A stretch of 54,530 nt of DNA from Chitinophagales bacterium (GCA_013297745.1 JAAFIM010000018.1:1-54530); one strand, 5' to 3'; shown: positions 10,374 through 19,331, numbered from the stretch's first letter. Notes: generated by a model from the letters alone, not told the origin. Numbers and translations are program-made.

Positions 10374-11243
10374 ATGAATAAAATAACCTTTTTAACCCTT
10401 TTCATCAGCTTAATTTTGGCGGCTTGTGGGGACAAACGCAGGCTGGAGATGCAGCCTTATGCTGTGCAAACGCTTAAAGATAACTTGGAAGCCTTGCATA
10501 GAAAAACTTACATACTAAAAGATTCTATTTTTCAAGAAATTGAACTTAAGTACAGCCTGCGCCAAGGTTCAACGCGGGATTTTGTCTTAGATTTTGACAA
10601 AAAATATGACTCATTAAGCAATTCTTTATCCAGTAAATGGTCGCCGCCTAAATCTGAGGTTGATTGGAAACTGTATATCGCAGATTGGAAACTGCAAGCG
10701 TTGAATTTTCATCAGTATTTTGACCTGCTAACCAAAACGGATACTGTGCTGGGGCTGCAAAAATGGGCTGCTATTTCCAAACAAAAAATTGATGAATTTC
10801 CCCGCGCATTAGCCCAAATAGAGCGGGAGTTATTGGCTAATCCCAAAAGCAAAGAGTATTGGTTTCGCTATACAGAGTCAATTTTCAACCTCTGGCGGGT
10901 GGATTTATACCAACAAGTTTTACACGACATTACTGCGCCACCGGATGAAAACTTTATCTTGGTTGTGCATCCCAACTATTTTACCCTGCCCAAAGTGGGA
11001 AAACCACATCCCATTGTTGCTTTTGTTACTACAGGGCTTAGTATGGCGGGAACGCCCGCTAATTTTACTGTTAATATCTTGGGTAAAACTTATCAAAGTG
11101 GAGCAGATAATCAAGTTGTGTTTAAAGCTCGCCCGCCCAAATCGGGAGATTGGTATATTCCTATGTCTTTTAGAATAGTTAATCCATTAACGGGCGAGTA
11201 CGGCTCTTTTCGTCAGGATTTTTACCCTACTGTTCATCCATAA
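10374..11243 (+). CDS. Lipoprotein A1, GldM-like beta-domain (first of an A-B-A-B cassette)
   Basis: The 289-residue protein has a lipoprotein signal peptide with lipobox LAAC, making the cysteine near residue 17 the lipidation site, followed by GDK. Residues about 20-190 are predicted helical. The last 90 form a beta-sandwich-like domain that opens with NYFTLPKVGKPHPIVAFV, carries the turn NPLTGEYG and ends in a short strand. This layout (helical bundle, then a small beta domain with NPLTGE near its end) resembles the D1-D2 part of GldM, the motor-associated type IX protein; that likeness is my inference. It is closely related to the gene at 12110, sharing the signal peptide core, QPYAVQT and the helix before FPRALAQI. 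Confidence 0.8.
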   Translation: MNKITFLTLFISLILAACGDKRRLEMQPYAVQTLKDNLEALHRKTYILKDSIFQEIELKYSLRQGSTRDFVLDFDKKYDSLSNSLSSKWSPPKSEVDWKLYIADWKLQALNFHQYFDLLTKTDTVLGLQKWAAISKQKIDEFPRALAQIERELLANPKSKEYWFRYTESIFNLWRVDLYQQVLHDITAPPDENFILVVHPNYFTLPKVGKPHPIVAFVTTGLSMAGTPANFTVNILGKTYQSGADNQVVFKARPPKSGDWYIPMSFRIVNPLTGEYGSFRQDFYPTVHP

Positions 11244-11258
11244 AATCCCTTTTCTATT

Positions 11259-12089
11259 ATGCGAGTTTCTGTTTTTTATTTAATCTTTTTTTCTGTGTTT
11301 GCAGCTTGCAATTTTCAACCAACAGAAGAAGCACTTTTTTTGCAAAATTATGTGCAGCAAACCAATTCCGAGTTTATAAACCAGCAAAGAACGTATTTTA
11401 GCGCTTTTGAGTTTCAGTCCAAACACGAAGTGCGAAGTCGCCAACTCCCTAATTTTAATCAGGTGCAAGAGCTGTATATTTCCTACGCCAAATCGTGTGT
11501 AAAAAGCGTACAAAATCGCGAAAGTTATACCCAAATTGCTTCAAAGTTTGAGTTGGCTTTTTTGTACTGGCGAACAATTCAAGAAAATTTTAAGAGTAGT
11601 TATCCAAACTGTGAAAAAAGTGAGGATTTTACCAACGTTTTTGGGGAAATGAACGAAAGTATTTCCCATTTCTATCAAATTTTAGCTGCTATTAAGGATA
11701 ATAATTACAACCCATTATTTTGGGAAATAGTCGAACTGAAAGCCTTTAACACTTTCAACCAATTGAATAATTTTTTAACCCTTTGGGGCGAAAGCCACGC
11801 AGGTTGCAGATGTTTTAAATTTGATAGATTTAATGCTTATTTATTCGCTGAAAAGCCTGTAAAACTGAATCAAGAGGCGAAGTTTAAGGTAGGGGTTATG
11901 CCTACTGGCAATAAGCTGTATTATAAGTTAGCTATCAATCAAAAACTGATGAAAAGTAACCCAAGTTTTATAGAATTTATCCCCGATAGTGCTGGAGTGC
12001 AAACTGTGGATATCCAGGCGCAAGCGTATAAAAAAAATGGCGATACGGTTTTTCTATCCAAAAAAATAGAAATTGAGGTTTTAGAATGA
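11259..12089 (+). CDS. Lipoprotein B1 (second of the A-B-A-B cassette)
   Basis: The 276-residue lipoprotein has lipobox FAAC (Cys near residue 16). It has a helical middle and a beta-rich C-terminus that begins near AYLFAEKPVKLNQEAKFKV and ends in DTVFLSKKIEIEV. Its paralogue at 12940-13773 shares the start of the mature protein (E-E-x-LFL-x-NY-x-QQ), the KPxxxNQE turn and the C-terminal 40 residues almost word for word. The final domain again resembles the GldM second domain, with a different closing strand from the A type. It begins 15 nt after A1, so the pair is presumably co-translated. I know of no assigned function. Confidence 0.8.
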   Translation: MRVSVFYLIFFSVFAACNFQPTEEALFLQNYVQQTNSEFINQQRTYFSAFEFQSKHEVRSRQLPNFNQVQELYISYAKSCVKSVQNRESYTQIASKFELAFLYWRTIQENFKSSYPNCEKSEDFTNVFGEMNESISHFYQILAAIKDNNYNPLFWEIVELKAFNTFNQLNNFLTLWGESHAGCRCFKFDRFNAYLFAEKPVKLNQEAKFKVGVMPTGNKLYYKLAINQKLMKSNPSFIEFIPDSAGVQTVDIQAQAYKKNGDTVFLSKKIEIEVLE

Positions 12090-12109
12090 TAATTTTTAAT
12101 AAAAATAGA

Positions 12110-12943
12110 ATGAAAACAATAACCGTTTTAACCCTTTTCATCAGCTTAATTTTGGGGGCTTGTGGGGATAAACACGCAATTGAGGCGCAACCTTATGCTG
12201 TTCAGACGATTAGAGATGCAGAATATTCTTTGTACAGCGAGAGAGCAGAACTTATGCAAGAGATTAAAAATGCAGCCGAATTTTCGCCCGAATTAGCAAA
12301 AAATGATGATAATTTAAGTTTGTTTAGTGCTAAACTGTCCCTATCGGTGAGAAAATGGGAAAATGTACGGTTTAATAATCCCAAAGCAGATTGCGAAAAC
12401 GAAATTATGGACGTTCACCAACATTTTTCACAATTATTATCAACGGATACGTTTTTTACCACTCAAGTTATCAACGATGATTTTCGCCAAAAAGTGGAAA
12501 ATTTCCCCCGCGCTTTTGCCCAAATTCGCGCAAAAATCAAACACAATCCGCACAGCGAAACATATTGGTATACTTATATTCGGTTTATTTTCAGCAGTTT
12601 AGAGGCTGAATTGTATAAATTATGTTTAAAATCTTTGCCTGATAGAGCGGTTAAAAATTATGAATTGGTGGCTTATATGGATTATGAAAACTTACCTAAA
12701 GTGGGGAAAAAAAGCACGATAAATGCTTTCATTTTACCCTCACTAGCTACTAATTTATCAAAAATAAAAATTGAAATGGATGGAAAAAGGTTAAATTTTA
12801 CCCGACAGGGGCAGATTGTTGGGAAGATTAACCCCCAAAATTTTAACGCTAAAAAAATTCCCCTGATTGCCACCATTCAGAATGAAGCAACGGGCGAAAC
12901 GGTAAAATTTACGCGATATTTTAACCCTAAAATTCATAAATGA
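12110..12943 (+). CDS. Lipoprotein A2 (third of the A-B-A-B cassette)
   Basis: A 277-residue paralogue of A1. I place the start at 12110 rather than at an in-frame ATG at 12086, because the context AAAAATAGAATGAA exactly matches that before A1 and the signal peptide (ITVLTLFISLILGAC) then aligns end to end with that of A1. The lipobox is LGAC. Shared features with A1 are QPYAVQT at the mature N-terminus, FPRAFAQI in the helical part, YENLPKVGKKSTINAF opening the beta domain, and a TGET turn near the end. The gene starts 20 nt after B1 and overlaps or abuts B2. Confidence 0.8.
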   Translation: MKTITVLTLFISLILGACGDKHAIEAQPYAVQTIRDAEYSLYSERAELMQEIKNAAEFSPELAKNDDNLSLFSAKLSLSVRKWENVRFNNPKADCENEIMDVHQHFSQLLSTDTFFTTQVINDDFRQKVENFPRAFAQIRAKIKHNPHSETYWYTYIRFIFSSLEAELYKLCLKSLPDRAVKNYELVAYMDYENLPKVGKKSTINAFILPSLATNLSKIKIEMDGKRLNFTRQGQIVGKINPQNFNAKKIPLIATIQNEATGETVKFTRYFNPKIHK

Positions 12944-13773
12944 TTATGTTGAAGGTATGTTATGCGCCCTTGATAATTGCGCTTTTTATTTTTAGTGCTT
13001 GCGGACTTTCCCGCCAAGAAGAGTTGTTTTTGGAAAATTATACCCAGCAATTTACCCAACAGATAGCAGCTTCGCGCGAAGAAATGGCTAAAAATACTAT
13101 CTCTATAGCGAAAATTATCCGTTATCCCAGCAATAAATCCGCGCTCAAACGGGATAGTATGGATTATAACTTGAAACGGTTTCCCATAGTCGCCAAAGAA
13201 TATATGGAAAGTATCAAATCGCGAAAAACTACAGATTTTATCCTTAAAAAAATGGATACGGTTCTATCGGCTTGGAACGATATTCAAAAATTTTATCCGC
13301 TTCCAAGCCTCGTAAAAGTACAAACTGATAGCGTTTTTAGGGGAGAAATGGCAAAATTTAGCCAAGTTTTGTCCGCCGCCGAGCAAAAAAACGATAATTT
13401 TAGCTGGAATTTGGCGGAAATGTCAGCAAATAATCTACTTTTGCTTTTTTCGCGCTACACATTGGATAATGTTTTATCGCCTACTCGTGGCTTATTTGAC
13501 CCGCCGATAACGATGGAAATTTATACAGAAAAACCGATTAGAATTAATCAGGAAACAGATTTGCATTTTATATTTATATCTTACCTTAATGAATGGATGC
13601 GTTTTCAAATCGCTGTCAATCAACAACTTGTATCGGATAAAAGTTGTATTTCATACGAATTTATCCCACAAACTGCTGGTACTCAAACCATAGATATTAG
13701 CGCGCAAGTGTATAAAAAAAATGGCGATACGGTTTTTCTATCCAAAAAAATAGAAATTGAGGTTTCAGAATAA
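12940..13773 (+). CDS. Lipoprotein B2 (fourth of the A-B-A-B cassette)
   Basis: A 277-residue paralogue of B1 with lipobox FSAC. The ATG at 12940 overlaps the A2 stop codon (ATGA); a second in-frame ATG at 12946 is equally possible and gives a more compact signal peptide. The C-terminal 40 residues (FIPQTAGTQTIDISAQ, then KKNGDTVFLSKKIEIEV) are nearly identical to B1, also at DNA level near 13700-13765 and 12025-12085. This points to a recent duplication of the A-B pair or to gene conversion. I see no terminator directly after it. Confidence 0.8.
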   Translation: MIMLKVCYAPLIIALFIFSACGLSRQEELFLENYTQQFTQQIAASREEMAKNTISIAKIIRYPSNKSALKRDSMDYNLKRFPIVAKEYMESIKSRKTTDFILKKMDTVLSAWNDIQKFYPLPSLVKVQTDSVFRGEMAKFSQVLSAAEQKNDNFSWNLAEMSANNLLLLFSRYTLDNVLSPTRGLFDPPITMEIYTEKPIRINQETDLHFIFISYLNEWMRFQIAVNQQLVSDKSCISYEFIPQTAGTQTIDISAQVYKKNGDTVFLSKKIEIEVSE

Positions 13774-13805
13774 AAAATAAAAATACGAGTTTATAAAAAT
13801 TGACT

Positions 13806-13813
13806 TATCTTTG
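13806..13813 (+). promoter_or_regulatory. Candidate -7 promoter box before divIC/ftsB
   Basis: TATCTTTG matches the Bacteroidota TAnnTTTG box. It lies 128 nt before the gene, in the spacer after the lipoprotein cassette. No well-spaced TTG was found upstream, so this is weaker than the der promoter. Confidence 0.45.
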
Positions 13814-13940
13814 CCGAAATTATTTAAAAATATAGCATTTTATTTACCAATAAAAAAAGTTATGGGTAGTAAAGTGTAAAATTTTCAATTTCAATACAAA
13901 AAAAGTTTAAAAAAATAAAAAGGTTTTTGGCTTTTAAAAT

Positions 13941-14267
13941 ATGGCAAGATTAACCCGTTGGCAAGAGTTTTTGGAGAAAATCCCCAAACCTTTGCGGAAT
14001 AAATATATGTTCGCTACAGCCGTTTTTGTGGTTTGGATGTTTGTTTTTGATAGAAACAGCATTTGGTCGCAATACACGCTACAGAATACGCTGCGAGAGA
14101 TGAAGATGAAAAAAGCGTATTTTGAAAAAGAGATAAAAAACGATACCGAAGCGCATAATGAGCTGTTTACGGACGACCACAGCATAGAAAAATTTGCGAG
14201 AGAGCATCACCTTATGAAAAAAACGGATGAAGATTTGTTCGTTTTTGAAGAGGAGAAAACAAAATAA
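13941..14267 (+). CDS. Septum formation initiator DivIC/FtsB-like protein
   Basis: The small bitopic cell-division protein has 108 residues. It has a short basic cytoplasmic N-terminus, one transmembrane helix about residues 23-38 (FATAVFVVWMFVF), a coiled coil about 45-75, and a C-terminal segment with the typical HSIEKFAREHHLMKK pattern (family consensus: E-x-x-AR-E-x-x-x-x-K). FtsB/DivIC proteins bridge other division proteins in the divisome. Genes of this family sit directly next to enolase in several other bacteria, which fits the nearby eno; here four lipoprotein genes lie in between. Confidence 0.85.
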   Translation: MARLTRWQEFLEKIPKPLRNKYMFATAVFVVWMFVFDRNSIWSQYTLQNTLREMKMKKAYFEKEIKNDTEAHNELFTDDHSIEKFAREHHLMKKTDEDLFVFEEEKTK

Positions 14268-14393
14268 CTTTTTTATAAAAGTTGAATAGAAACGCTAAAT
14301 TTTCGCTACACAAAAATAATGTTTTTAGTAATCTAATTTTTTAATTTTCAATTATTTTAACGCTATCTTTTCCAATCGTTCTTCAATTGTTTT

Positions 14394-15225
14394 ATGGTCA
14401 TTTTCGCTCAGTTGTTTTTTTGCTGCTTGCGCTGAAAAAAATAAACCCAGCACGCCAGAAAATACCACACGGCAAGGCACAGTCGCCGAAGCGGCTAAAT
14501 TTAATCCTGATGATTTCAACGATTATCAACTTTATCAAATTGCTAGAAAACAGGAGTTGTGCCAGTTGTTTAGCAAAAATTTATTGGATGCGCCCAAATG
14601 GTCTAGAGGTGACCAGCAAAAAGCTCAATCCATACTTACTGCTTTGGAGCAAGATTTTCAATCTGCTTTTGATAGTGCGAAAGAAACTTCCACCACACAA
14701 GCATTTACCACACAAATGGAGGCTTTTCTAAACACCATTAGCGAGCAATTATCAACCACTAATTTGCCTGTGGCTGCCATAAATGGAAACTTAGAGGTTT
14801 ATAGAAAAACTTTGCCTGCAGTCGCAGAACAATATGCTGCCAATGGGTTTGGTAAAATTTACGCACAAAATTTTGCTCTTGATGCCCATTTAAGTATGCT
14901 CAATTTGTTAGTTACCAACAATAAAATAGAGATTGCTTACGACCAGTTTGAAATTATTAATTTATCCTCACAGCTTAATCCGGTAGTGGGACAGGCCTTT
15001 ACTTTAGAATTGGCCTTGGGCGCGCGTAGTTCACAAGCTAAGTATGGGATTGCTGTGAATGGTCAAAAATTGAAAACCGATGGCAATAACCGCAGTCAAT
15101 ATGTTTTCACCCCCAAAGTTAAAGGGGAGCAGCGTTTGGAAGCGGTGGTTAATGTTAATAATCCGTTAACAGGCGAAACTGTACGGACTAAAAAAACCTT
15201 TACTTACACAGTAGTTGCCAAATAA
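14394..15225 (+). CDS. Lipoprotein C, GldM-like beta-domain, with disturbed 5' reading frame
   Basis: The frame of the mature protein is open from 14332 to the stop at 15225 and encodes a lipobox (CFFAAC at about 14413-14430) followed by AEKNKPSTPE. It contains no ATG, GTG or TTG ahead of the lipobox. The nearest ATG, at 14394, is one base out of frame and runs into a stop after 13 codons. Removing one T from the run of seven at 14415-14421 would join it to the lipobox frame as MVIFAQLFFAACAEK. The mature part has about 150 helical residues, then a beta domain with FEIINLSSQLNPVVGQ, VFTPKVKGEQRL, NNPLTGETV and a closing FTYTV, close to the GldM second domain and related to A1/A2. It could be a slippage-controlled gene, a gene with a rare start codon, a recent pseudogene, or a sequencing error. 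Confidence 0.6.
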
Positions 15226-15261
15226 ATTCGCCAAAAGGGAATTTTTTTTGTAAAAAAAGCC

Positions 15262-15288
15262 TTGCCAATGAAAATAATACTATCTTTG
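15262..15288 (+). promoter_or_regulatory. Promoter candidate for sucD
   Basis: TTG at 15262-15264 and TATCTTTG at 15281-15288, spaced 16 nt apart. The -7 box is a full consensus match; the spacing is a little short. It lies 38 nt before the sucD start. Confidence 0.55.
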
Positions 15289-15326
15289 CGCGCTCATAAA
15301 CAACATTTCACAACTAAAAATAAATT

Positions 15327-16202
15327 ATGTCAGTATTAGTCAATAAAAATTCCCGCGTTATCGTGCAGGGTTTCACGGGTAAAGAGGGTACTTTCCACGC
15401 TGAACAGATGATAGCCTATGGTACAAATGTGGTAGGCGGGGTTACACCCAGCAAAGGGGGACAAACTCACTTGGGCTTGCCCGTTTTTGATACCGTTTAT
15501 GCGGCTGTACAAGCTACTCAAGCTGATGTTTCTATCATTTTCGTTCCGCCCGCTTTTGGTGCAGATGCGATTATGGAAGCAGCAGATGCAGGGGTGAAAG
15601 TTATCGTTTGTATCACTGAAGGGATTCCCGTACAGGATATGATGCGCGCCAAAGCGTTTGTAGAGGACAAAAAAGTTCGCCTTATTGGACCCAACTGCCC
15701 AGGCATCATTACCGCTGAAGAGGCTAAAATTGGCATTATGCCCGGATTTGTGTTCAAAAAAGGGAATATAGGTATCGTTTCCAAATCTGGTACTTTGACT
15801 TATGAAGCTTCAGACCAAGTGGTTAAAGCTGGTTTGGGGATTACTACAGCTATTGGTATCGGCGGCGACCCAATCATCGGCACAACGACCAAAGAAGCGG
15901 TTGAGTTGTTGATGAACGATTCCGAAACTGAAGGGATTATCATCATCGGCGAAATCGGCGGTAACTTGGAAGCTGAAGCTGCTCGCTGGATTAAAGCCAA
16001 TGGGAATAAAAAACCCGTTGTAGGTTTTATCGCTGGTCAAACCGCTCCCAAAGGGCGCAAAATGGGACACGCTGGTGCTATCGTTGGCGGCGCTGAAGAT
16101 ACAGCAGAAGCTAAAATGCAAATTATGCGCGAATGTGGTATCCACGTGGTCGCTTCTCCCGCCGAAATTGGGGCTACTATGGCAGCAGTTTTGAAAAAAT
16201 AG
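15327..16202 (+). CDS. sucD: Succinate-CoA ligase (ADP-forming) subunit alpha
   Basis: The alpha subunit of succinyl-CoA synthetase of the citric acid cycle. The 291-residue protein has the CoA-binding Rossmann N-terminus (VQGFTGKEGTFHAEQ, GGVTPSKGG), the conserved GPNCPGII, and the phosphohistidine site MGHAGAIVGG with the active His at residue 248. Length is standard. The beta subunit gene sucC is not in the window. The gene stands alone between its own promoter and the terminator at 16231-16268. Confidence 0.97.
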   Translation: MSVLVNKNSRVIVQGFTGKEGTFHAEQMIAYGTNVVGGVTPSKGGQTHLGLPVFDTVYAAVQATQADVSIIFVPPAFGADAIMEAADAGVKVIVCITEGIPVQDMMRAKAFVEDKKVRLIGPNCPGIITAEEAKIGIMPGFVFKKGNIGIVSKSGTLTYEASDQVVKAGLGITTAIGIGGDPIIGTTTKEAVELLMNDSETEGIIIIGEIGGNLEAEAARWIKANGNKKPVVGFIAGQTAPKGRKMGHAGAIVGGAEDTAEAKMQIMRECGIHVVASPAEIGATMAAVLKK

Positions 16203-16230
16203 TCAAATTCTGACCGTTAATTCTATTTAT

Positions 16231-16268
16231 AAAAAAGCCTTCGTCTATACAACGAGGGCTTTTTTTTT
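16231..16268 (+). terminator. Rho-independent terminator after sucD
   Basis: The stem AAAGCCTTCGT/ACGAGGGCTTT has one G-T pair, with a run of nine T residues directly after. Confidence 0.85.
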
Positions 16269-16347
16269 GATTTATTTGTTCTAAATCGTCGCTTTTATAA
16301 ATAAACTCGTATCTTGCCCCCCTTTTTAACAACCCTATCTAAATTTT

Positions 16348-17505
16348 ATGCTAAAATACGCCCTTTTTTCCAGCTTGTTGCTTTTTTTCGCTTGTCAACA
16401 ATCCCCCAACACCAACCCCACAACCGCTACCAATTCGCCCCGCGCGAATGAAAATGCTGTTTTGGTAAAAAATACAGAAATCGGGATAGATTCTAGTCGC
16501 AATAACACAAACCCAAAAGCAGAAGCCGCGCCCGATACGGTTTGGATAGCCGCTGTGGGGGATATAATGATGGGTTCGGATTTCCCTTCTGTGGGTAGTT
16601 TGCCACCAAATGGGGGAAAAGATATGCTCAAAGGGGTGCGTACTTATTTAGAAACACCAGATTTGACCTTTGGGAATGTAGAGGGGGTTTTGTCCGATAA
16701 AAAAACGCCCGATAAAGGTTGTGGAAATTCTGCCAACTGTTATACATTCCGCAGCCCAGAAAGTTATGCCGAAATTTGGAAAGAGGTGGGTTTTGACCTA
16801 ATGAGCGTAGCCAATAACCACGCCAACGATTTTTTGGACGCTGGACGCGCGGCTACAGCTGCTGCACTCAAGCGCGCAGGCTTGCATTTTGCGGGTTCGT
16901 TGGAATATCCCACCAGCACTTTTGAACATAAAGGGGTAAAATATGGCTTTTTGGCCGTTGCGCCCAATCGCGGCTGTGTAGAATTGAAAGATTATAAGGG
17001 AGCAGTAGCCAAAGTGAAAGAATTATCCGCACAAGTGGATATAGTTATCGTGTCTTTTCACGGGGGCGCAGAGGGCGTAGCGCATAGACACACACCTTGC
17101 AAAGATGAGGTTTATTTGGGTGCTAATCGGGGTAATGTTTGCAAATTGGCGCACGATTGTATAGATGCTGGCGCTGATATATTATTAGGACACGGACCTC
17201 ACGTTACCCGCGGGATAGAATTGTATAAAGACCGCTTTATCGCTTACAGTATGGGTAATTTTTGCACGTATGAAAAATTTAGCATACAAGGGGTGAAAGG
17301 CCTCGCACCCATTTTTAACCTTAAAACGGATAAAACGGGCAAATTTTTAACCGGTTATATAGTACCCACCCACCAAATCGGTAAGGGCATACCCCAATAC
17401 GACGAACAAAAGCGCGTGATTAAAGAAATTATAGAACTTTCCAAATCGGATTTTCCCAACTCGCCATTAAATATCTCCCCTGAGGGTCAAATTACGATTA
17501 AATAA
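16348..17505 (+). CDS. CapA-family lipoprotein (poly-gamma-glutamate capsule type, metallophosphatase-like fold)
   Basis: The 385-residue product begins with a lipoprotein signal (lipobox FFAC, Cys near residue 16) and a Thr/Asn-rich linker of about 45 residues. The CapA domain follows, with the metal-ligand motifs GDIMMGSD, NVEGVLSD, ANNHANDFLDAG, SFHGGAEG, and GHGPHVTRGIELY with YSMGNF. CapA proteins belong to the calcineurin-like superfamily; in Bacillus CapA takes part in polyglutamate capsule export, but many family members sit outside capsule loci. No capB or capC is present here, so the substrate is unknown. It lies 46 nt upstream of the alanine symporter, possibly in one transcript. 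Confidence 0.88.
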   Translation: MLKYALFSSLLLFFACQQSPNTNPTTATNSPRANENAVLVKNTEIGIDSSRNNTNPKAEAAPDTVWIAAVGDIMMGSDFPSVGSLPPNGGKDMLKGVRTYLETPDLTFGNVEGVLSDKKTPDKGCGNSANCYTFRSPESYAEIWKEVGFDLMSVANNHANDFLDAGRAATAAALKRAGLHFAGSLEYPTSTFEHKGVKYGFLAVAPNRGCVELKDYKGAVAKVKELSAQVDIVIVSFHGGAEGVAHRHTPCKDEVYLGANRGNVCKLAHDCIDAGADILLGHGPHVTRGIELYKDRFIAYSMGNFCTYEKFSIQGVKGLAPIFNLKTDKTGKFLTGYIVPTHQIGKGIPQYDEQKRVIKEIIELSKSDFPNSPLNISPEGQITIK

Positions 17506-17551
17506 TATCCATTTTTTTACCTTTTTTTACCTTATAAATACGATTTTTTTT

Positions 17552-19201
17552 ATGAAATTTTTTAAACTTATTATTTTATCCTGCTTGTTATGCTTTGCCC
17601 AAACGATGCAAGCGCAAGCGCCTGTAGATAGCACCAACGGTTCAGCCGTGCCTGTTGTAGATAGTGTAGCGAAACAAGAGCCAGCCAAAGGCTTGGATGC
17701 TCAAATTGATGCCGCTTTCAAACCCATAGCCGATGCGGTGGGAGCGGTTATTTTCTACTCTATACCCGTTTCCAAGGATGTAAAAGTGCCCATAGTGTTG
17801 ATTATTCTAATCGGAGGGGCTTTGTTTTGTACGATTTATTTTGGTTTTCCCAACGTTAGGTTGGTTTGGACTGCGATTAAAACCGTAAAAGGGGATTTTA
17901 AAGAGGTTAAACCTGACCCCAATCATAAAGTATTAGACGATAATTTGGATACTATAACCAAAGAGAATGCTGATGGGGAAGTTTCACACTTTCAAGCACT
18001 TACAGCGGCTTTGTCGGCTACTGTAGGATTGGGGAATATAGCTGGGGTAGCGGTTGCTTTATCAATAGGAGGCCCTGGGGCAACTTTTTGGATGATTGTG
18101 GCGGGATTTTTGGGGATGGCGAGCAAGTTTACCGAATGTACTTTAGGGGTTAAATATAGAGATGTGGATGCAGACGGTACGGTACACGGAGGGCCTATGT
18201 ATTATTTACAAAAAGGTTTTGCCGAAAAAGGGTTAGCAGGCTTGGGTAAGATATTTGCGGTGTTTTTTGCTATTATGTGCGTTGGGGGTTCTTTTGGCGG
18301 GGGGAATATGTTTCAGGCGAACCAAGCCGCTCAACAGTTTTTATCCACTTTTGGTATTGTGTCGAGTTCTGGCGGGTTTGTTTTTGGGGTGGTGATTGCG
18401 CTATTGACGGCATTGATTATTATCGGCGGTATCAAACGCATCGCTACCGTTACGGATAAAATGGTGCCTTTTATGGCGATTTTGTACGTGGGCACAGGGT
18501 TAATTATATTGGCAATTAAATTTGCTGATATACCTCAAGCTATGGGTTTAATTTTATCACAAGCCTTTAATCCTGACCCAACTGTAGTAATGGGGGGAGT
18601 AATGGGGGCGATTATAGCTGGGTTCAAACGCGCAGCATTCTCTAATGAAGCTGGGGTGGGTTCTGCTGCTATCGCGCACTCGGCCGTGAAAACCAAATTT
18701 GCGGCTTCTGAAGGTATAGTTGCTTTATTAGAGCCGTTTATTGATACGGTGATTATTTGCACTATGTCGGCTTTGGTGATTGTGGTGGTTAATTTGGATG
18801 CCAACATAATGACTTATGGGCAACCTTTGGCTAGTGCTGTAGGCACTACTTCGGCTATATTTGAATCCGTAATACCTTATTCTTCCTACGTGTTGATGGT
18901 GGTTGTGGTGTTATTTGCCTTTTCTACTATGATTTCTTGGTCTTATTATGGTTTGCAGGCTTGGAAGTATCTATTCGGTAAGTCCAAAGCGGCTGATATT
19001 AGTTATAAGGTTATATTTTGTATATTTACGGTGATAGGCGCTTCAGCTTCTTTGGGCGCTGTGATTGATTTTTCTGATGCGATGATATTCGCTATGGTGT
19101 TTCCCAACATAATCGGCTTGTTTGTACTTGCTCCTATAGTAAAAACCGAGATGAAAATATATCTTGCTCACCTCAAAGATAAATTTGGTTATCACAAATA
19201 A
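17552..19201 (+). CDS. Alanine/glycine:cation symporter (AGCS family)
   Basis: A 549-residue sodium- or proton-coupled amino-acid importer of the inner membrane. It has about 11 helices and the AGCS signatures: SALTAALSATVGLGNIAG-type motif (here FQALTAALSATVGLGNIAGV, near residue 150), GGPGATFWMIV, MASKFTECTLGVKYR, HGGPMYYL and FKRAAFSNEAGVGSA. The N-terminus carries a cleavable-looking signal (ends MQAQA) and a 40-residue extracytoplasmic segment before the first core helix, as seen in Bacteroidota members. A UUCG-loop terminator follows at 19226-19256. Confidence 0.93.
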   Translation: MKFFKLIILSCLLCFAQTMQAQAPVDSTNGSAVPVVDSVAKQEPAKGLDAQIDAAFKPIADAVGAVIFYSIPVSKDVKVPIVLIILIGGALFCTIYFGFPNVRLVWTAIKTVKGDFKEVKPDPNHKVLDDNLDTITKENADGEVSHFQALTAALSATVGLGNIAGVAVALSIGGPGATFWMIVAGFLGMASKFTECTLGVKYRDVDADGTVHGGPMYYLQKGFAEKGLAGLGKIFAVFFAIMCVGGSFGGGNMFQANQAAQQFLSTFGIVSSSGGFVFGVVIALLTALIIIGGIKRIATVTDKMVPFMAILYVGTGLIILAIKFADIPQAMGLILSQAFNPDPTVVMGGVMGAIIAGFKRAAFSNEAGVGSAAIAHSAVKTKFAASEGIVALLEPFIDTVIICTMSALVIVVVNLDANIMTYGQPLASAVGTTSAIFESVIPYSSYVLMVVVVLFAFSTMISWSYYGLQAWKYLFGKSKAADISYKVIFCIFTVIGASASLGAVIDFSDAMIFAMVFPNIIGLFVLAPIVKTEMKIYLAHLKDKFGYHK

Positions 19202-19225
19202 CCGCTTATTTATACCCATTTTATG

Positions 19226-19256
19226 GTGCAATGCGTTCGCGTGTTGCACTTTTTTT
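19226..19256 (+). terminator. Rho-independent terminator with TTCG loop
   Basis: GTGCAATGCG-TTCG-CGTGTTGCAC forms a ten-pair stem with two G-U pairs and a UUCG tetraloop, followed by seven T residues, 24 nt after the symporter stop. Confidence 0.85.
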
Positions 19257-19257
19257 A

Positions 19258-19265
19258 TACCTTTG
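19258..19265 (+). promoter_or_regulatory. Candidate -7 box for the CHAT gene
   Basis: TACCTTTG is a full consensus -7 box directly after the terminator T-run. The nearest upstream TTG is only 11 nt away, so the -33 part is not convincing. If used, it would give a leader of about 285 nt that contains the hairpins at 19332-19434. Confidence 0.4.
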
Positions 19266-19331
19266 TACGCTCTTTGTTTATTTTTATAAATTGTTGGTGA
19301 TAAAAAAATTTAGCTTTTATTCGCCTATTGT

